Shown in pieces: positions 1 through 8,530 of a DNA stretch of 38,352 bases; position 1 is the first letter of the stretch, and the number at the start of each line of letters is the position of its first letter. The stretch covers positions 1-38,352 of the forward strand of contig CAZVAR010000017.1 of assembly GCA_964625225.1 (NCBI GenBank), read 5' to 3'. The position numbers were made by a program, and so were the translations under genes. The DNA comes from CAZVAR01 sp964625225 (lineage in GTDB: Bacteria; Pseudomonadota; Alphaproteobacteria; JAJUGE01). A model generated the notes under the pieces. That model was not told the origin of the DNA. It worked only from the letters and a program-made list of their open reading frames with translations, and ran no database searches.

Positions 1-178
1 TCCCCCTCGACTCGCTCCGGCCCGCGCCGGACAGGATTGATATGGCGCAAAGCCGCCATCGATCTAGCACAACGCCTGGGTAGCGCCAACGATGGCTGGC
101 CGGCCTCGCTGCACCGCGATCGGCCCGATAGGATGCAGCCGCCTTGCAAGCATCAGCTCGGGAGCAGAGCAGCGCACC

Positions 179-598
179 ATGTCCGAAGACACCGCCGCCG
201 CCATACCGTGCGGCTACCGCATCATCGATCCGCGCGACCCGTTCGAGACCGGCGCCGGTCCGTTCTACGTCTCCGATACCGGGCCGTTCCGGCTGCTGCT
301 GCGGGTCGAGCCACGCCACTGCAATGCCTCAGGCATCGTTCATGGCGGGCTGCTGATGACCATGGCCGACGTGACCGTGTGTGCCGTTGCGGTGCGTGAT
401 ACGCCGGAGGAACGCGCGATCACGGTCTCGCTCACCGGAGACTTCGTCGATGCCGGCCGGCTCGGCGATCTGCTCGAGGGACGCGCCGAGATCGTACGCC
501 GAACCGGATCGCTGGTGTTCGCCCGCGGCGAAATCAGTACCGGCGGCCGGTCGCTCTTCGTCTGCAGCGCCGTCATCAAGCGCGCCCGACGCACCTGA
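179..598 (+). CDS. PaaI-like hotdog-fold acyl-CoA thioesterase
   Basis: The 139-residue product is the size of a single hotdog domain. It carries the family signature CNASGIVHGGLLMTMAD (about residues 44-60), where the Asn/HGG segment and the following acidic residue form the acyl-CoA thioesterase active site of the PaaI/YbgC-type superfamily. Such enzymes hydrolyse aryl- or acyl-CoA thioesters in the cytoplasm; the substrate cannot be told from sequence. I chose the ATG at 179 because family members start shortly before this domain and GGGAG lies upstream; an in-frame ATG at 92 would add 29 residues of unrelated composition. It stands alone on the + strand, with a lipoprotein gene converging on it 49 bp downstream. 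Family call is firm, physiological role unknown. Confidence 0.85.
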   Translation: MSEDTAAAIPCGYRIIDPRDPFETGAGPFYVSDTGPFRLLLRVEPRHCNASGIVHGGLLMTMADVTVCAVAVRDTPEERAITVSLTGDFVDAGRLGDLLEGRAEIVRRTGSLVFARGEISTGGRSLFVCSAVIKRARRT

Positions 599-647
599 GC
601 CGCGAGCCTCGTCCGGCGCGCGTCGGGCCGGTCGCCGTGCGGTGGTG

Positions 648-815
648 TCAGTCTTCCCGCATCGGGCTGGTGACGACGTCGACCGTGCCCCCGACCACGG
701 ACCCCGTCACGTCGGCCGTCGTCTCGACCGCCGTGCCGACGACTCCGACGGTCGTGTCGACGACCGCGCAGCCGCTGAGGGCGACAAGAAACAGAAAGGA
801 CGCAAGGAGGCGCAT
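648..815 (-). CDS. Small predicted lipoprotein
   Basis: A 55-residue product starts MRLLASFLFLVALSGC, a textbook lipoprotein signal: Arg near the start, a hydrophobic stretch and the lipobox LSGC with Cys16 as the lipidated residue. The mature part is about 40 residues, rich in Val, Thr and Gly (repeated V-V-G/T-T units), ending in SPMRED; no catalytic motif is visible. Family unknown; many alphaproteobacteria encode similar tiny V/T/G-rich lipoproteins. A GTG at 836 would add seven residues before the signal and is less likely, because the ATG gives a standard signal peptide. No clear Shine-Dalgarno is visible for either start. It probably sits in the inner leaflet of the outer membrane, since Ala follows the Cys rather than Asp. 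Confidence 0.6.
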   Translation of the reverse strand: MRLLASFLFLVALSGCAVVDTTVGVVGTAVETTADVTGSVVGGTVDVVTSPMRED

Positions 816-966
816 GTTCCGGCCCGATCCGGTCACGGGTGAAACCGGCGCGGGGCGGCACCGGTTCCGACGAATCCTACTCGACCGCCGGGCCGCGATA
901 TTGGTTCGGGCATAGTCGCCGAGTCAAACCTCGCACGCCGCGGCCATTGGTCTGCGCACGCCGGGG

Positions 967-2274
967 TCAGAAGAACGTCCGCACCGCGGCGACGACATCA
1001 TAGGCATCGTCGACAATGCAGATGACCGGCCATTTGTCGAACGTCGTGCAGGGGTGGGAGATGCCGAAGCCGACCATGTCGCCCACCGCGAACGGGGCTT
1101 CCGCCGGGATCACCATATGGGCGTGCTGGTCATTCATCTCGGTCAGCCGGCAGCCTGCCGGCATCGCCTGCGGATGGGCATGTCGGCCCGGCCGGAACCA
1201 AAGCTCCGGGACGGGCAGGTCGGCATCGTGTCCGGCATCCCGCTTTCCGAGCGTCAGGATCGCCTTTCCGGGCTCCGGCAACGACTGGACGTAGGCCCAA
1301 AGCTGCAGCGCCGGTCGCAGTCCCTCGCCTGCCGGGATCGCCCCCGGGGACCGCTCGCGCAGCCGGGCGAAGAAGCGCCGGTACATCGTCGAATCGTGGC
1401 TGAGATAGCACCCGCTGCGGGTCAGGAGCATCGTCTCACGACTCAGCTCGACCCGACCGAGCACCTCGACCACGAGATCGTAGAAGGCGGATCCTCCGGC
1501 TGACAGGATCACCGGCCCCGGTGCGAACAGGCCATCGCGGTCGCACGCCCGGGCGACGGCCCCGAGAAAGCCGAGGTAATCACGAACTCTCCCGTCCTGC
1601 TCGGAGTCGTCGGCGCCGGCAATCAGCCCCTCGAAGCCCTCGACGCCGCGCAGGGCAAGATACGGCGCCGCGCCCGCGACGGCCCGCGCGACAGCCAGCG
1701 CACCCGGCAGATCGCGGCAGCCGGTACGGCCGCCGACGGTACCGCCCTCGAGCAGAAGGTTCAGCGGCCTGCCTGCGGGCCGCTCTCGGGCCGCGGCCGC
1801 TAGCCGGTCGACCAGTTCGACCGAATCGACCAGCGCATAGAAGTCGAATTCCGGATCGCGGCGCAGCTCGTCGAGCACGTAGCGCACCGCCTGGCGCCCG
1901 ACGAGTTGGTTGGCCATGACGATCCGCCCGAAGCCGTAGCGGCGGCAGACCTGAAGCTGATGTACGGTCGCCACCGTGATCGCCCAGGCACCGTCGCCGA
2001 GCTGCCTGCGGAAGAGCTGCGGACTCATGGTCGTCTTGCCGTGCGGTGCGATGCACGCGCCGGAACGGCGGAGAAACTCCGTCATCCAGCGTCCGTTGCC
2101 GGCCAGGGCGGATTCCTTGAGCACGGCCACCGGCAGCGGGAGGTCTTCGCGCAGGAGGTTCCAGCCCTTGCGCCCGATCTCGCGCAAGGGGAACGGTGCG
2201 ATGCCCCCCGGGATTCCTCTGGTCCGGTCGTCGATCAGCGAATCTTCGATTTCAGCAAGGTCGATCATGGGCAC
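967..2274 (-). CDS. PLP-dependent D-serine dehydratase / D-threonine aldolase-like enzyme (DSD1 type)
   Basis: A 435-residue fold-type III PLP enzyme. An alanine racemase-like N-terminal barrel contains APHGKTTM with the presumed Schiff-base Lys80. The C-terminal DSD domain contains GISHPCTTFDKW, where the H-x-C pair (His407, Cys409) matches the zinc ligands of eukaryotic-type D-serine dehydratase. Members are annotated variously as amino acid deaminase, D-serine dehydratase or D-threonine aldolase; substrate preference cannot be read from the sequence. The likely role is breakdown of a D-amino or 3-hydroxyamino acid in the cytoplasm. The ATG at 2274 is followed by a typical lead-in helix. 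It is followed by a gene-poor stretch and lies 76 bp downstream of the TadG-like gene on the same strand; functional linkage is not obvious. Confidence 0.85.
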   Translation of the reverse strand: MPMIDLAEIEDSLIDDRTRGIPGGIAPFPLREIGRKGWNLLREDLPLPVAVLKESALAGNGRWMTEFLRRSGACIAPHGKTTMSPQLFRRQLGDGAWAITVATVHQLQVCRRYGFGRIVMANQLVGRQAVRYVLDELRRDPEFDFYALVDSVELVDRLAAAARERPAGRPLNLLLEGGTVGGRTGCRDLPGALAVARAVAGAAPYLALRGVEGFEGLIAGADDSEQDGRVRDYLGFLGAVARACDRDGLFAPGPVILSAGGSAFYDLVVEVLGRVELSRETMLLTRSGCYLSHDSTMYRRFFARLRERSPGAIPAGEGLRPALQLWAYVQSLPEPGKAILTLGKRDAGHDADLPVPELWFRPGRHAHPQAMPAGCRLTEMNDQHAHMVIPAEAPFAVGDMVGFGISHPCTTFDKWPVICIVDDAYDVVAAVRTFF

Positions 2275-2350
2275 CCCGGCGTCGCGGCCCGGCCATTCTG
2301 CGCGGCGGGTCGGGACGGCGCAATCGGGTCTCCGGGAAGGCGCGGGAGCC

Positions 2351-3640
2351 CTAGTAGATCAGCCGAACATACCGATCCCGGAGCTGGCTGCCGATTCGGC
2401 TGAACGCCCGCTCCAGATCCTCATTCGAGGCCGCGACCAGGAAATGCTCCTCCGAACTCGCGCACGCCGCATAGAGCGGCACCAGCGAGGCCGGCGTCTG
2501 GAAGAGCACGGTATAGATCGCAATGCCCTCCGCCTTCATGGCCTCGCACTGGCTCGCCAGCCGCGTCTCGGTCGCGGCCTTCGAGTCCGGGTCGTTCGTG
2601 ACCTCGGGCGTGTTCATCCCGTCGGTCATGAGAACCACCGCCTTGTCCATCTCGGGCAGACCATAGTCCAAAGGAAGTTCGGCGGGAGCCTCGGCCCAGA
2701 CGCCGCGCCAGCGCGGAGAGATCGCCCGCCATCCCCAGGCGAGCCCGACATCGGTCCGGGTATTCCCCTGCGCAACGAGGCGATCGATCCAGCCCTGGAC
2801 CACGCTCCGTCCTGCGGTCAGCGGCAGGACCGGGCTGTCCGGACAGGCCGATGCGGCGCGATGAGCGGCCACATTGGGCCGGAAATCGGGGAATCTCTCG
2901 ATGCTCGGCGGTGCATCGGTTCCGGCATTGGGGCCGTACCGCAGGTCGAGGCAGCCGCGCCACGAGGACGGCACCGGCCCATCCATCCAGCCGCGGTCCG
3001 CCGGTCCGGACGGCGCCTTGACATTGACCCGGCCGGCGAAAGGCACGACCGATACCCACAGGTTCGGCTGCGTCTCCTGATCGCGATAGAGCACATCGAG
3101 GAGCGCCCGCGCCGAGCGCTTCAGCCCGTTCAGCTTGGTATCCCGGCGCGGATCGCTGTGGTCGATCTCGTTCATCGATCCGGTGACGTCGAGCACGAGC
3201 GCAAGCTCGAGGCCGCGCCGTGTGGCCCCGCTCTCGGCCGCGGCGCTCGCTGCGACCGTGATGCTGTCGTGATCGATCAGGCGCATCATGCGCGTCGGAA
3301 GGGTCGCCGTCGCGGAAACCCGCACCGTTCCGCTGTCGGGATCGACCGCGATATCGAGCGGTGCCACGTTTGCACCGAGCCGGCCCTGCGGAAAATTGGC
3401 GGCGAAGAATTTCCGGATGTCCGAATCCCGCTCCGGTGCGTCGATGGCACGGGCGCCGGCAAGGGCGGCGGCATCGAGCGCGCGGCTCATCTCGGCGCGG
3501 ACCAGCATGGCGGTAAGCCCGTCCACTGCCAGCCCGATGGCAGCCGTGAGAGGGACCAGAACGAGCGCGAAGATCATCATCACTCCGCCGCGCCGGTCGC
3601 CGCCCAGCCGACCGGCCAGGTTTACCGCCCATCCTGCCAT
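2351..3640 (-). CDS. TadG-like protein with von Willebrand factor A domain
   Basis: The 429-residue product has the TadE/TadG layout: a short basic N-terminus, one membrane segment (about residues 19-42, GVMMIFALVLVPLTAAIGLAVDG) and an ALDAAALAGAR stretch typical of TadG. A VWA domain follows. Its MIDAS-like motif is LVLDVTGSMN (about residues 148-157), with a later acidic residue in VVLMTDGMN. The family takes part in Flp/Tad pilus assembly or is a lone secreted or anchored VWA protein. No other tad/cpa gene lies in the window, so a role in a Tad pilus would need genes elsewhere. It is divergent from mepA across 140 bp, which could hold promoters for both; I see no convincing -10/-35 pair there. 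Confidence 0.8.
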   Translation of the reverse strand: MAGWAVNLAGRLGGDRRGGVMMIFALVLVPLTAAIGLAVDGLTAMLVRAEMSRALDAAALAGARAIDAPERDSDIRKFFAANFPQGRLGANVAPLDIAVDPDSGTVRVSATATLPTRMMRLIDHDSITVAASAAAESGATRRGLELALVLDVTGSMNEIDHSDPRRDTKLNGLKRSARALLDVLYRDQETQPNLWVSVVPFAGRVNVKAPSGPADRGWMDGPVPSSWRGCLDLRYGPNAGTDAPPSIERFPDFRPNVAAHRAASACPDSPVLPLTAGRSVVQGWIDRLVAQGNTRTDVGLAWGWRAISPRWRGVWAEAPAELPLDYGLPEMDKAVVLMTDGMNTPEVTNDPDSKAATETRLASQCEAMKAEGIAIYTVLFQTPASLVPLYAACASSEEHFLVAASNEDLERAFSRIGSQLRDRYVRLIY

Positions 3641-3780
3641 CGCTTTCCTCCGCCAAATTCCAACGAGGCCGTGCGCAGAGGATCGGAGTGTGATTACCGG
3701 ATCGGGATTGCCAAAATGCGAAAATGGCTTAAACGGCCGAAAGGAAGTCGTAAAACGGTCGCCTCAAGCCGGAGCAGACC

Positions 3781-4644
3781 GTGTGGCGCCGGCCATCGAT
3801 GCTTACTGCCTGCCTGCTGCTGGGCGGGATCCGGATCGGCGTTGCGGAACCTGCCGGTGCGGATGCGCACGCTTGGGCGGCGGTCAACACCCCTACCCCC
3901 GCTCCCGCGGCGGCCATCGGATCCTATGCGAATGGCTGTCTGAGCGGTGCCGTGGCGTTGCCGCCGGAGGGAACCGGGTATCAGGTGATCCGGTTGAGCC
4001 GCGGCCGCTTCTACGGGCACCCCGATCTCATCGACGTGCTGGAACGACTGGGACAGCGGGTGGCGGGGGCCGGGCTGGGCATCGCCGTGGTCGGGGACCT
4101 GTCGCAGCCCCGCGGCGGGCCGATGCCGTTCGGTCATGCCAGCCACCAGATCGGCCTCGATGCCGACATCTGGCTTCGGCTCGACCTGCCCCGGTTGCCG
4201 CGAGCGGCACGGGAGGACCTCACGGAGAGGTCGATGATCGATCCCGTGACCCGCCGCATCGACCCGGCCGTCTGGAGCGAAGCCCAGGAGACGCTGATCC
4301 GGCTGGCAGCCGACGACCGGCGGGTTGCGCGCATCTTCGTCGCTCCCGGCATCAAGCTCGCCCTCTGCAATCACGACTGGTCGGACCGGTCCTGGCTACG
4401 CAAGGTGCGGCCGTGGTTCGGGCATACCGGACATCTCCATCTCCGCCTGCACTGCCCGAACGACGGCAGCATCGCTTGCCGCGACCAAGAGGTGCCGCCA
4501 CCCGGCGACGGCTGCGGCGCGGAACTGCAGTCCTGGCTGGACCCACCGCAGCGACGGCCACCGACGCCTCGCCCGCCCCCGGCGCTCCCGGCCGGCTGCG
4601 CCGAGATTCTCAAAGCGTCCGGGGCCGTCGTGACGGCACCCTGA
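3781..4644 (+). CDS. mepA: Penicillin-insensitive murein endopeptidase (MepA, peptidase M74)
   Basis: A 287-residue exported LAS-type metallopeptidase that cuts D-Ala-mDAP cross-links of peptidoglycan in the periplasm. SHQIGLDADIW supplies His122 and Asp129, and GHTGHLHLRLHC supplies the H-x-H pair with His220, matching the zinc ligands of E. coli MepA (H113, D120, H211). Pairs of Cys residues may form the family's disulfides. The N-terminus (MLTACLLLGGIRIGVAEPAGADA) is a signal peptide. The GTG at 3781 is preceded by GGAG with a 6-nt spacer, which favours it over the ATG at 3799; both leave the signal peptide intact. The C-terminal 50 residues are Pro-rich, as is common in the family. Divergent from the TadG-like gene; both products act in the envelope, but a joint role is only a guess. 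Confidence 0.93.
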   Translation: MWRRPSMLTACLLLGGIRIGVAEPAGADAHAWAAVNTPTPAPAAAIGSYANGCLSGAVALPPEGTGYQVIRLSRGRFYGHPDLIDVLERLGQRVAGAGLGIAVVGDLSQPRGGPMPFGHASHQIGLDADIWLRLDLPRLPRAAREDLTERSMIDPVTRRIDPAVWSEAQETLIRLAADDRRVARIFVAPGIKLALCNHDWSDRSWLRKVRPWFGHTGHLHLRLHCPNDGSIACRDQEVPPPGDGCGAELQSWLDPPQRRPPTPRPPPALPAGCAEILKASGAVVTAP

Positions 4645-4723
4645 GCAGGGGTTGGGAGTGCGCTTGCCGACGCGCCGGCCGGGCGCCATTCTGAGCGCCT
4701 CGATCAATGGAGGGAGCGCCAGG

Positions 4724-5107
4724 ATGTCCCCCGACACCCAAGTCGACGATGCCCTGCTGCAACGAATCAACGACGCGTTCAACAGCCGCGACATTGACCG
4801 CATCATGTCGTTCTTCGCCGATGATGCGACGTTTCTCATGGCCCGCGGTCCGGAGCCGTGCGGGCGCCGCGTCCATGGAAAGGAGGCGATCCGCAAGGTC
4901 CTGGCCGACCGCTTCGAGGTCGTCCAGGGCATGAACTGGGAGCACATCGATCGCTTCGTCTGCGGCAACCGGGCAGTCACGGTCTGGACCGTGACCGGCA
5001 GGAGTGACGACGGCGAGGTGCTGAACTATCGCGGCTGTGACCTCTACGAGTTCCGGGACGGCAAGATCATCAACAAGGACACCTACTGGAAGATGGTGAC
5101 CGAGTAG
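4724..5107 (+). CDS. NTF2-like (SnoaL/SgcJ-type) domain protein
   Basis: The 127-residue product has the size and pattern of a single NTF2-like alpha+beta barrel. It has an opening helix pair (LLQRINDAFNSRDIDRIMSF), the F-ADDATF strand, the GKEAIRKVLADRF helix, and strands ending YRGCDLYEFRDGKIINKDTYWK, very like SgcJ/EcaC and ketosteroid-isomerase-like proteins. Such domains bind small hydrophobic ligands or act as isomerases or hydrolases; no function can be assigned. The ATG at 4724 has AGGGAG at 4711-4716 with a 7-nt spacer and is chosen over an upstream start at 4652. It lies about 80 bp after mepA on the same strand and is followed at once by a perfect hairpin, so it probably ends its transcript. 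Confidence 0.75.
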   Translation: MSPDTQVDDALLQRINDAFNSRDIDRIMSFFADDATFLMARGPEPCGRRVHGKEAIRKVLADRFEVVQGMNWEHIDRFVCGNRAVTVWTVTGRSDDGEVLNYRGCDLYEFRDGKIINKDTYWKMVTE

Positions 5108-5112
5108 GACAG

Positions 5113-5128
5113 CCGGGACCAGTCCCGG
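5113..5128 (+). terminator. Hairpin just after the NTF2-like gene
   Basis: CCGGGAC (5113-5119) and GTCCCGG (5122-5128) are perfect inverted repeats, starting 6 nt after the stop codon at 5107. Position and stability suggest a transcript end or RNA-protecting stem, but no T-run follows, so intrinsic termination is not proven. The same arm sequence occurs in two other intergenic regions (8109 and 21449). Confidence 0.4.
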
Positions 5129-5701
5129 TCCGTTCCGATCGGATTGCATCGCACCGGCCCCAGCTGGCCCAGAGTGGGGTCGGTCGATGCGGGATATCGA
5201 AGCCCTTCCCGTCGAGCCGGGGCACGGACCGTCTTTTCGACAGCAGCCGGCCGACGGCGGGCACACCGGAGGATGCGGTCGTGACAGGTGACGCCGCGAC
5301 TCGGCGCGCCCGAGCCGATCCGACAGCCCGGCTATCGGGGTGCTGCTGCGCTCTCGGGCCAACAGCCTTGCTGCCGAGACTGCCGTCGGCGCCTCGATCG
5401 CGCCGTTTGCCCGGATCGCGGGCACGGCGCTCTTCATTACTGTCGGACGCGCATTCCCCGGTGGCCAGGCCGGTCCAAGTCACATTAAATTGGCGGAAAA
5501 TGGCGCCGGCTTTCGGCCGGTCGGTCAGGGGGGCGAGTTGGGTCCGCCGGGCCAAGGAAGCCGACGGGCGGCCGGTCTGCGCGTAGTGCGCGCACCCGCT
5601 GAACCGGCTAGGGGGATAGGCGACGTGGATTCGACCTGCTGGATCGTCGATTGTACCGATACCGGGAAGGTGCCGAAGGCGTGAAACACCCTTCCGGCAA
5701 A
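5129..5701. other. Gene-poor stretch between NTF2-like and receiver genes
   Basis: I see no supportable gene in about 570 bp. Open frames here (for example 5281-5586 and 5340-5684 on +) have the Arg/Pro/Ala-rich composition of GC-rich shadow frames and no family motif. A small hairpin, CCGGC at 5506-5510 and GCCGG at 5516-5520, follows a locally AT-richer patch around 5481-5500 that could belong to the promoter of the receiver gene downstream. No clear -10/-35 pair was found. Confidence 0.4.
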
Positions 5702-6187
5702 ATGTTGCCTGCGTCCCCCATCCACAGTCGGATTCCGGAACGGTCGTACTCGCCGGTCGAGCGAGGTCGCGACAATGCAGGACTGCAGGAAGACAGCGAA
5801 CCGAAGGGTGCGGCCGAACGGCCGTATCGCATTCTGATCGTCGAAGACGAATGGATGGTCGCTGTCCAGATCGAGACCGTACTGAACGACGCAGGCTATC
5901 GAATCGTCGGGAGCACCGGTGATCCGGCCGAGGCGGTCGATCTCGCCGACGAGACCCGGCCGGATCTGGTGCTGATGGACATTCGCCTGCGAGGAGACGG
6001 CGACGGCATCGATGCGGCAATCAGGATCCGCAGGCAGTTCGGTATTCCGTCCCTGTACGTGACCGCACATTCCGACCCGCGGACCGTGGCACGGGGTGAG
6101 ATCGCCGCTCCTGCCGGCTGGCTGCCCAAGCCGTTCACCGAGCAAGGTCTCGTCGCAGCGGTGAAGCGCGCGCTCGACCCAGGTTGA
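5702..6187 (+). CDS. Single-domain response regulator with N-terminal extension
   Basis: A CheY-like receiver occupies the C-terminal 120 residues: acidic pair in ILIVEDEWMV, phospho-acceptor Asp in LVLMDIRLRGDGDGI, Thr in LYVTAH and Lys in GWLPKPF, so it looks fully active. LMDIRL-G-DGI is typical of receivers paired with HWE/HisKA2 kinases in alphaproteobacteria (family knowledge). No output domain follows. About 40 residues of low-complexity sequence precede the receiver. The start is uncertain: ATG 5702 is given, but GTG 5681 and TTG 5651 are in frame, and none has a good Shine-Dalgarno. No kinase gene adjoins. It is the only stand-alone receiver in the window and so one conceivable output partner for the chemosensory kinases at 27-33 kb, but distance and sequence type argue weakly against that. 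Confidence 0.8.
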   Translation: MLPASPIHSRIPERSYSPVERGRDNAGLQEDSEPKGAAERPYRILIVEDEWMVAVQIETVLNDAGYRIVGSTGDPAEAVDLADETRPDLVLMDIRLRGDGDGIDAAIRIRRQFGIPSLYVTAHSDPRTVARGEIAAPAGWLPKPFTEQGLVAAVKRALDPG

Positions 6188-6202
6188 CCGCGGCCGGCGG
6201 GC

Positions 6203-7096
6203 TCACCACCCGGATGGCGGGTCCCACTGCTCGATCACCGCCCAGGCCTCCTCGGCCGTCTCGACGAAGCGGAAGATCTGCAGGTCGTCCGGCGAGATGA
6301 CTTCCTCCTCGACCATTGCCTCGAAATTAATGATTCGGCTCCACCAGTCCCGTCCGAACAGCAGCACGGGGAACGGCTTGATCTTTCCGGTCTGAATCAG
6401 CGTCAGCGTCTCGAACAGCTCGTCCATCGTGCCGTATCCGCCGGGAAAGCACACCAGCGCCCGCGCCCGCAGCAGAAAGTGCATTTTCCTGATGGCGAAA
6501 TAGTGAAACTGAAAGGTCAGCTTCGGGGTGATGTAGCGGTTCGGAACCTGCTCGAAGGGCACGACGATGTTGAGGCCAACACTTTCGGCGCCGACATCGT
6601 CCGCGCCACGGTTGGCGGCCTCCATGATCCCCGGCCCACCGCCGGTGACGACCACAAGCTTTCCGGGTCCGATCTGCCGCCCGGCCTCGGAAGCCAGCCG
6701 CGCGAAGCGACGCGCTTCCTCGTAGTAGCGACTCCGCGCGACCAGACGCTGCGCCCGTACGACATCGGCGCGCGCGGCAACATTGTCGGGGTCGCGCGCG
6801 AGCGCTTCCTCGGCCCTCGCCAGCGCTTCCCGTGCCAGGGCAGGTTCGGGCGTCCGTGTGCTGCCGAAGACAACGACCGTGGAGACGATCCCTGCCTCCT
6901 CGAGCGCAAGCTCGGGCTTGAGCAGTTCGAGATGGAGCCGCACCGGGCGCAGCTCGTCCCGCAGAAGGAAATCCATGTCCGCAAAGGCCAGGCGATAACT
7001 GTCGGATGCGGTCTGGGGGCTGGGCGGTGCCGCTTCGGCCACCCGCGCATCCTCCCGGGCCGTCGGAAACGGGCTGTCGGGGCGGATCGGTTCCAA
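6203..7096 (-). CDS. LOG-family protein (lysine decarboxylase-like Rossmann fold)
   Basis: The product carries both LOG-family signatures: GGGPGIMEAANRGA and PGGYGTMDE (Pro218-Glu226 from the start used here), which bind the nucleotide phosphate in cytokinin-activating LOG phosphoribohydrolases and related nucleotide 5'-monophosphate nucleosidases. At about 297 residues it is longer than the roughly 190-residue LOG core, with an extra N-terminal helical region of over 100 residues, as in the larger bacterial TIGR00730-type proteins. A role as nucleotide monophosphate nucleosidase is likely; older databases call such genes lysine decarboxylase without support. TTG at 7096 has AGGAG 10 nt upstream; TTG at 7132 is open in frame but lacks a Shine-Dalgarno. 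It lies downstream of the rhomboid gene on the same strand, possibly one transcript, and converges on the receiver gene. Confidence 0.85.
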   Translation of the reverse strand: MEPIRPDSPFPTAREDARVAEAAPPSPQTASDSYRLAFADMDFLLRDELRPVRLHLELLKPELALEEAGIVSTVVVFGSTRTPEPALAREALARAEEALARDPDNVAARADVVRAQRLVARSRYYEEARRFARLASEAGRQIGPGKLVVVTGGGPGIMEAANRGADDVGAESVGLNIVVPFEQVPNRYITPKLTFQFHYFAIRKMHFLLRARALVCFPGGYGTMDELFETLTLIQTGKIKPFPVLLFGRDWWSRIINFEAMVEEEVISPDDLQIFRFVETAEEAWAVIEQWDPPSGW

Positions 7097-7172
7097 GGCG
7101 CAAGCTCTCCTGTGCGGGGTGTTCTGGCTCAATCGCAGCAGTGCAAGCCAAGCGTCGCGCGGCGGGGTGCCT

Positions 7173-7919
7173 TCAGCGCCGCGGACCCCAAGGACCGGTC
7201 CGCCAAGGCTGCGGCCGCTGGCGAGGTCTGCCGCGATCGAACAGCGGCACTCCTCGCTGACGAAAGATCAGGACCAGTATCATCCCGGCTACGAAACCAC
7301 CGATATGCGCCCAGTATGCAACGCCCCCGCCGACACCGGGCGGCGTCATCGCCGACTGCACGAACTGCAGCACGAACCAGAGACCCAGTACGAATACGGC
7401 CGGGACGCGCATCAGGTGCAGGAAGAAAAAGACTGGGATCAGAACCAGGACGTTCGCGCGCGGGTGCAGCAACAGATAGGCCCCGAGCACGCCCCCGATG
7501 GCCCCGCTCGCCCCGATCATCGGAATGGTCGAGGACGGGTCCTGGAAGGCCTGGACGAGCGCCGCGGCCGTGCCGCAGAGCAGATAGAACACGATGAACC
7601 GCAAATGGCCCATCGCGTCCTCGACATTGTTCCCGAATATCCAGAGATACAGCATGTTCCCGAGCAGATGCATCCAGCCGCCGTGTAGAAACATCGACGT
7701 CAGAATCGAAAGCTCAGCCGGGACAAGCGCCACGTCGGGGGGCAGCGAAGCTTTTCCGAACAGCACCGCGGGGACAACGCCGAGTGCATAGAAGACCCGC
7801 TCCTGCATCAACGGCGGGAGGCCGATCTGCAGGATAAAGACCAAGCCGTTCGCAACGATCAGGGCGATCGTGACCACCGGACGGATAGTGGTCGGATTAT
7901 CGTCGTGGATCGGGATCAT
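7173..7919 (-). CDS. Rhomboid-family intramembrane serine protease
   Basis: A 248-residue multispanning membrane protein with the rhomboid hallmarks: HGGWMHLLGNMLYLWIFG (residues 79-96, the first catalytic-region helix), nucleophile Ser139 in GASGAIGG and catalytic His205 in AYWAHIGGF. About six to seven hydrophobic segments are visible, and the C-terminus is a basic Pro/Arg-rich tail. It cleaves substrates within the inner membrane; the substrate is unknown. I chose ATG 7919 (MIPIHDDNPT) because alphaproteobacterial homologues begin with this short amphipathic segment. Codons further upstream (7964, 7970) stay in frame but add Arg/Pro-rich shadow-like sequence. The LOG-family gene follows in the same direction. 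Confidence 0.92.
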   Translation of the reverse strand: MIPIHDDNPTTIRPVVTIALIVANGLVFILQIGLPPLMQERVFYALGVVPAVLFGKASLPPDVALVPAELSILTSMFLHGGWMHLLGNMLYLWIFGNNVEDAMGHLRFIVFYLLCGTAAALVQAFQDPSSTIPMIGASGAIGGVLGAYLLLHPRANVLVLIPVFFFLHLMRVPAVFVLGLWFVLQFVQSAMTPPGVGGGVAYWAHIGGFVAGMILVLIFRQRGVPLFDRGRPRQRPQPWRTGPWGPRR

Positions 7920-8530
7920 TCCGGCGGCCGGCGGGGCAACGGAGCGGTATAGAAACAACGGCATTCCCATTCGGTTCTGATGCGGCCGCCGCGGCATCGT
8001 GATGCCGAACCTTCTCCGGGGCGCGCCCGGCGGCACGCGGCGGAGCCGAAAGGCCGACGGACGCGCCGAACTCCGGCCGCCTTCGCTCGCTCTGGCGGCT
8101 GCCGTTCGCCCGGGACCTTGTCCCGGGGGCAGAATCGCCGGACAGGGCTCCGACCGGGCCGGGACCGGCCGGCCAGACGCGGAACCGGCGAGCACACCGC
8201 GATACCAATGCAGGAACCGCCGATGAAGGGATCGCTTCCGATCGGCAGGATCGGCGGCCCGGCGGATCGAAGCCGCACGGGCTCCAATGGAACGAGCGTC
8301 ACCAGAAAACTCCCCGTTGCGACGGCGTTACACCATCGGCACCCGATCTCCAAAAGGGGAAAACGACGTTCATGGCTTCACCATCCTAGCCGGCCGCGCG
8401 CGGCAGCCCGATTACCCAACGCCGGATCCCTTCCTGCTTTACGGCTACCCCCAACGCAATCGAACATCCCTCCCGCGAGCCGGCTGCATCCTGCGGTCGC
8501 AGTGCGGACGGTCGGAGTGGATCCCAACGG
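7920..8530. other. Gene-poor region between rhomboid and YbjN genes
   Basis: About 600 bp hold no frame with family motifs or plausible coding composition; the longest candidates (7980-8534 on +, 7916-8353 on -) are Arg/Pro/Gly-rich shadows. The region contains a perfect hairpin at 8109-8127 and ends in a good sigma70-like promoter for the YbjN gene. It must also hold the rhomboid promoter, which I could not place. Confidence 0.4.
8109..8127. repeat. Perfect 8-bp inverted repeat, 3-nt loop
   Basis: CCCGGGAC (8109-8116) and GTCCCGGG (8120-8127) form a very stable stem in intergenic DNA, about 190 bp upstream of the rhomboid start and not right after a gene. No T-run flanks it on either strand. 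The arm sequence is shared with hairpins at 5113-5128 and 21449-21479, which suggests a small dispersed palindromic element rather than a simple terminator. Confidence 0.5.

Noticed and set aside
1976..3943. Long + strand open frame opposite the DSD1-like and TadG-like genes
   Set aside because: It crosses two supported genes and their gap, has no motif and has shadow composition.
5340..5684. + strand frame of 114 codons before the receiver gene, partly normal-looking
   Set aside because: No ribosome site or family motif, and the composition drifts to Gly/Pro/Arg-rich; not enough support for a gene.
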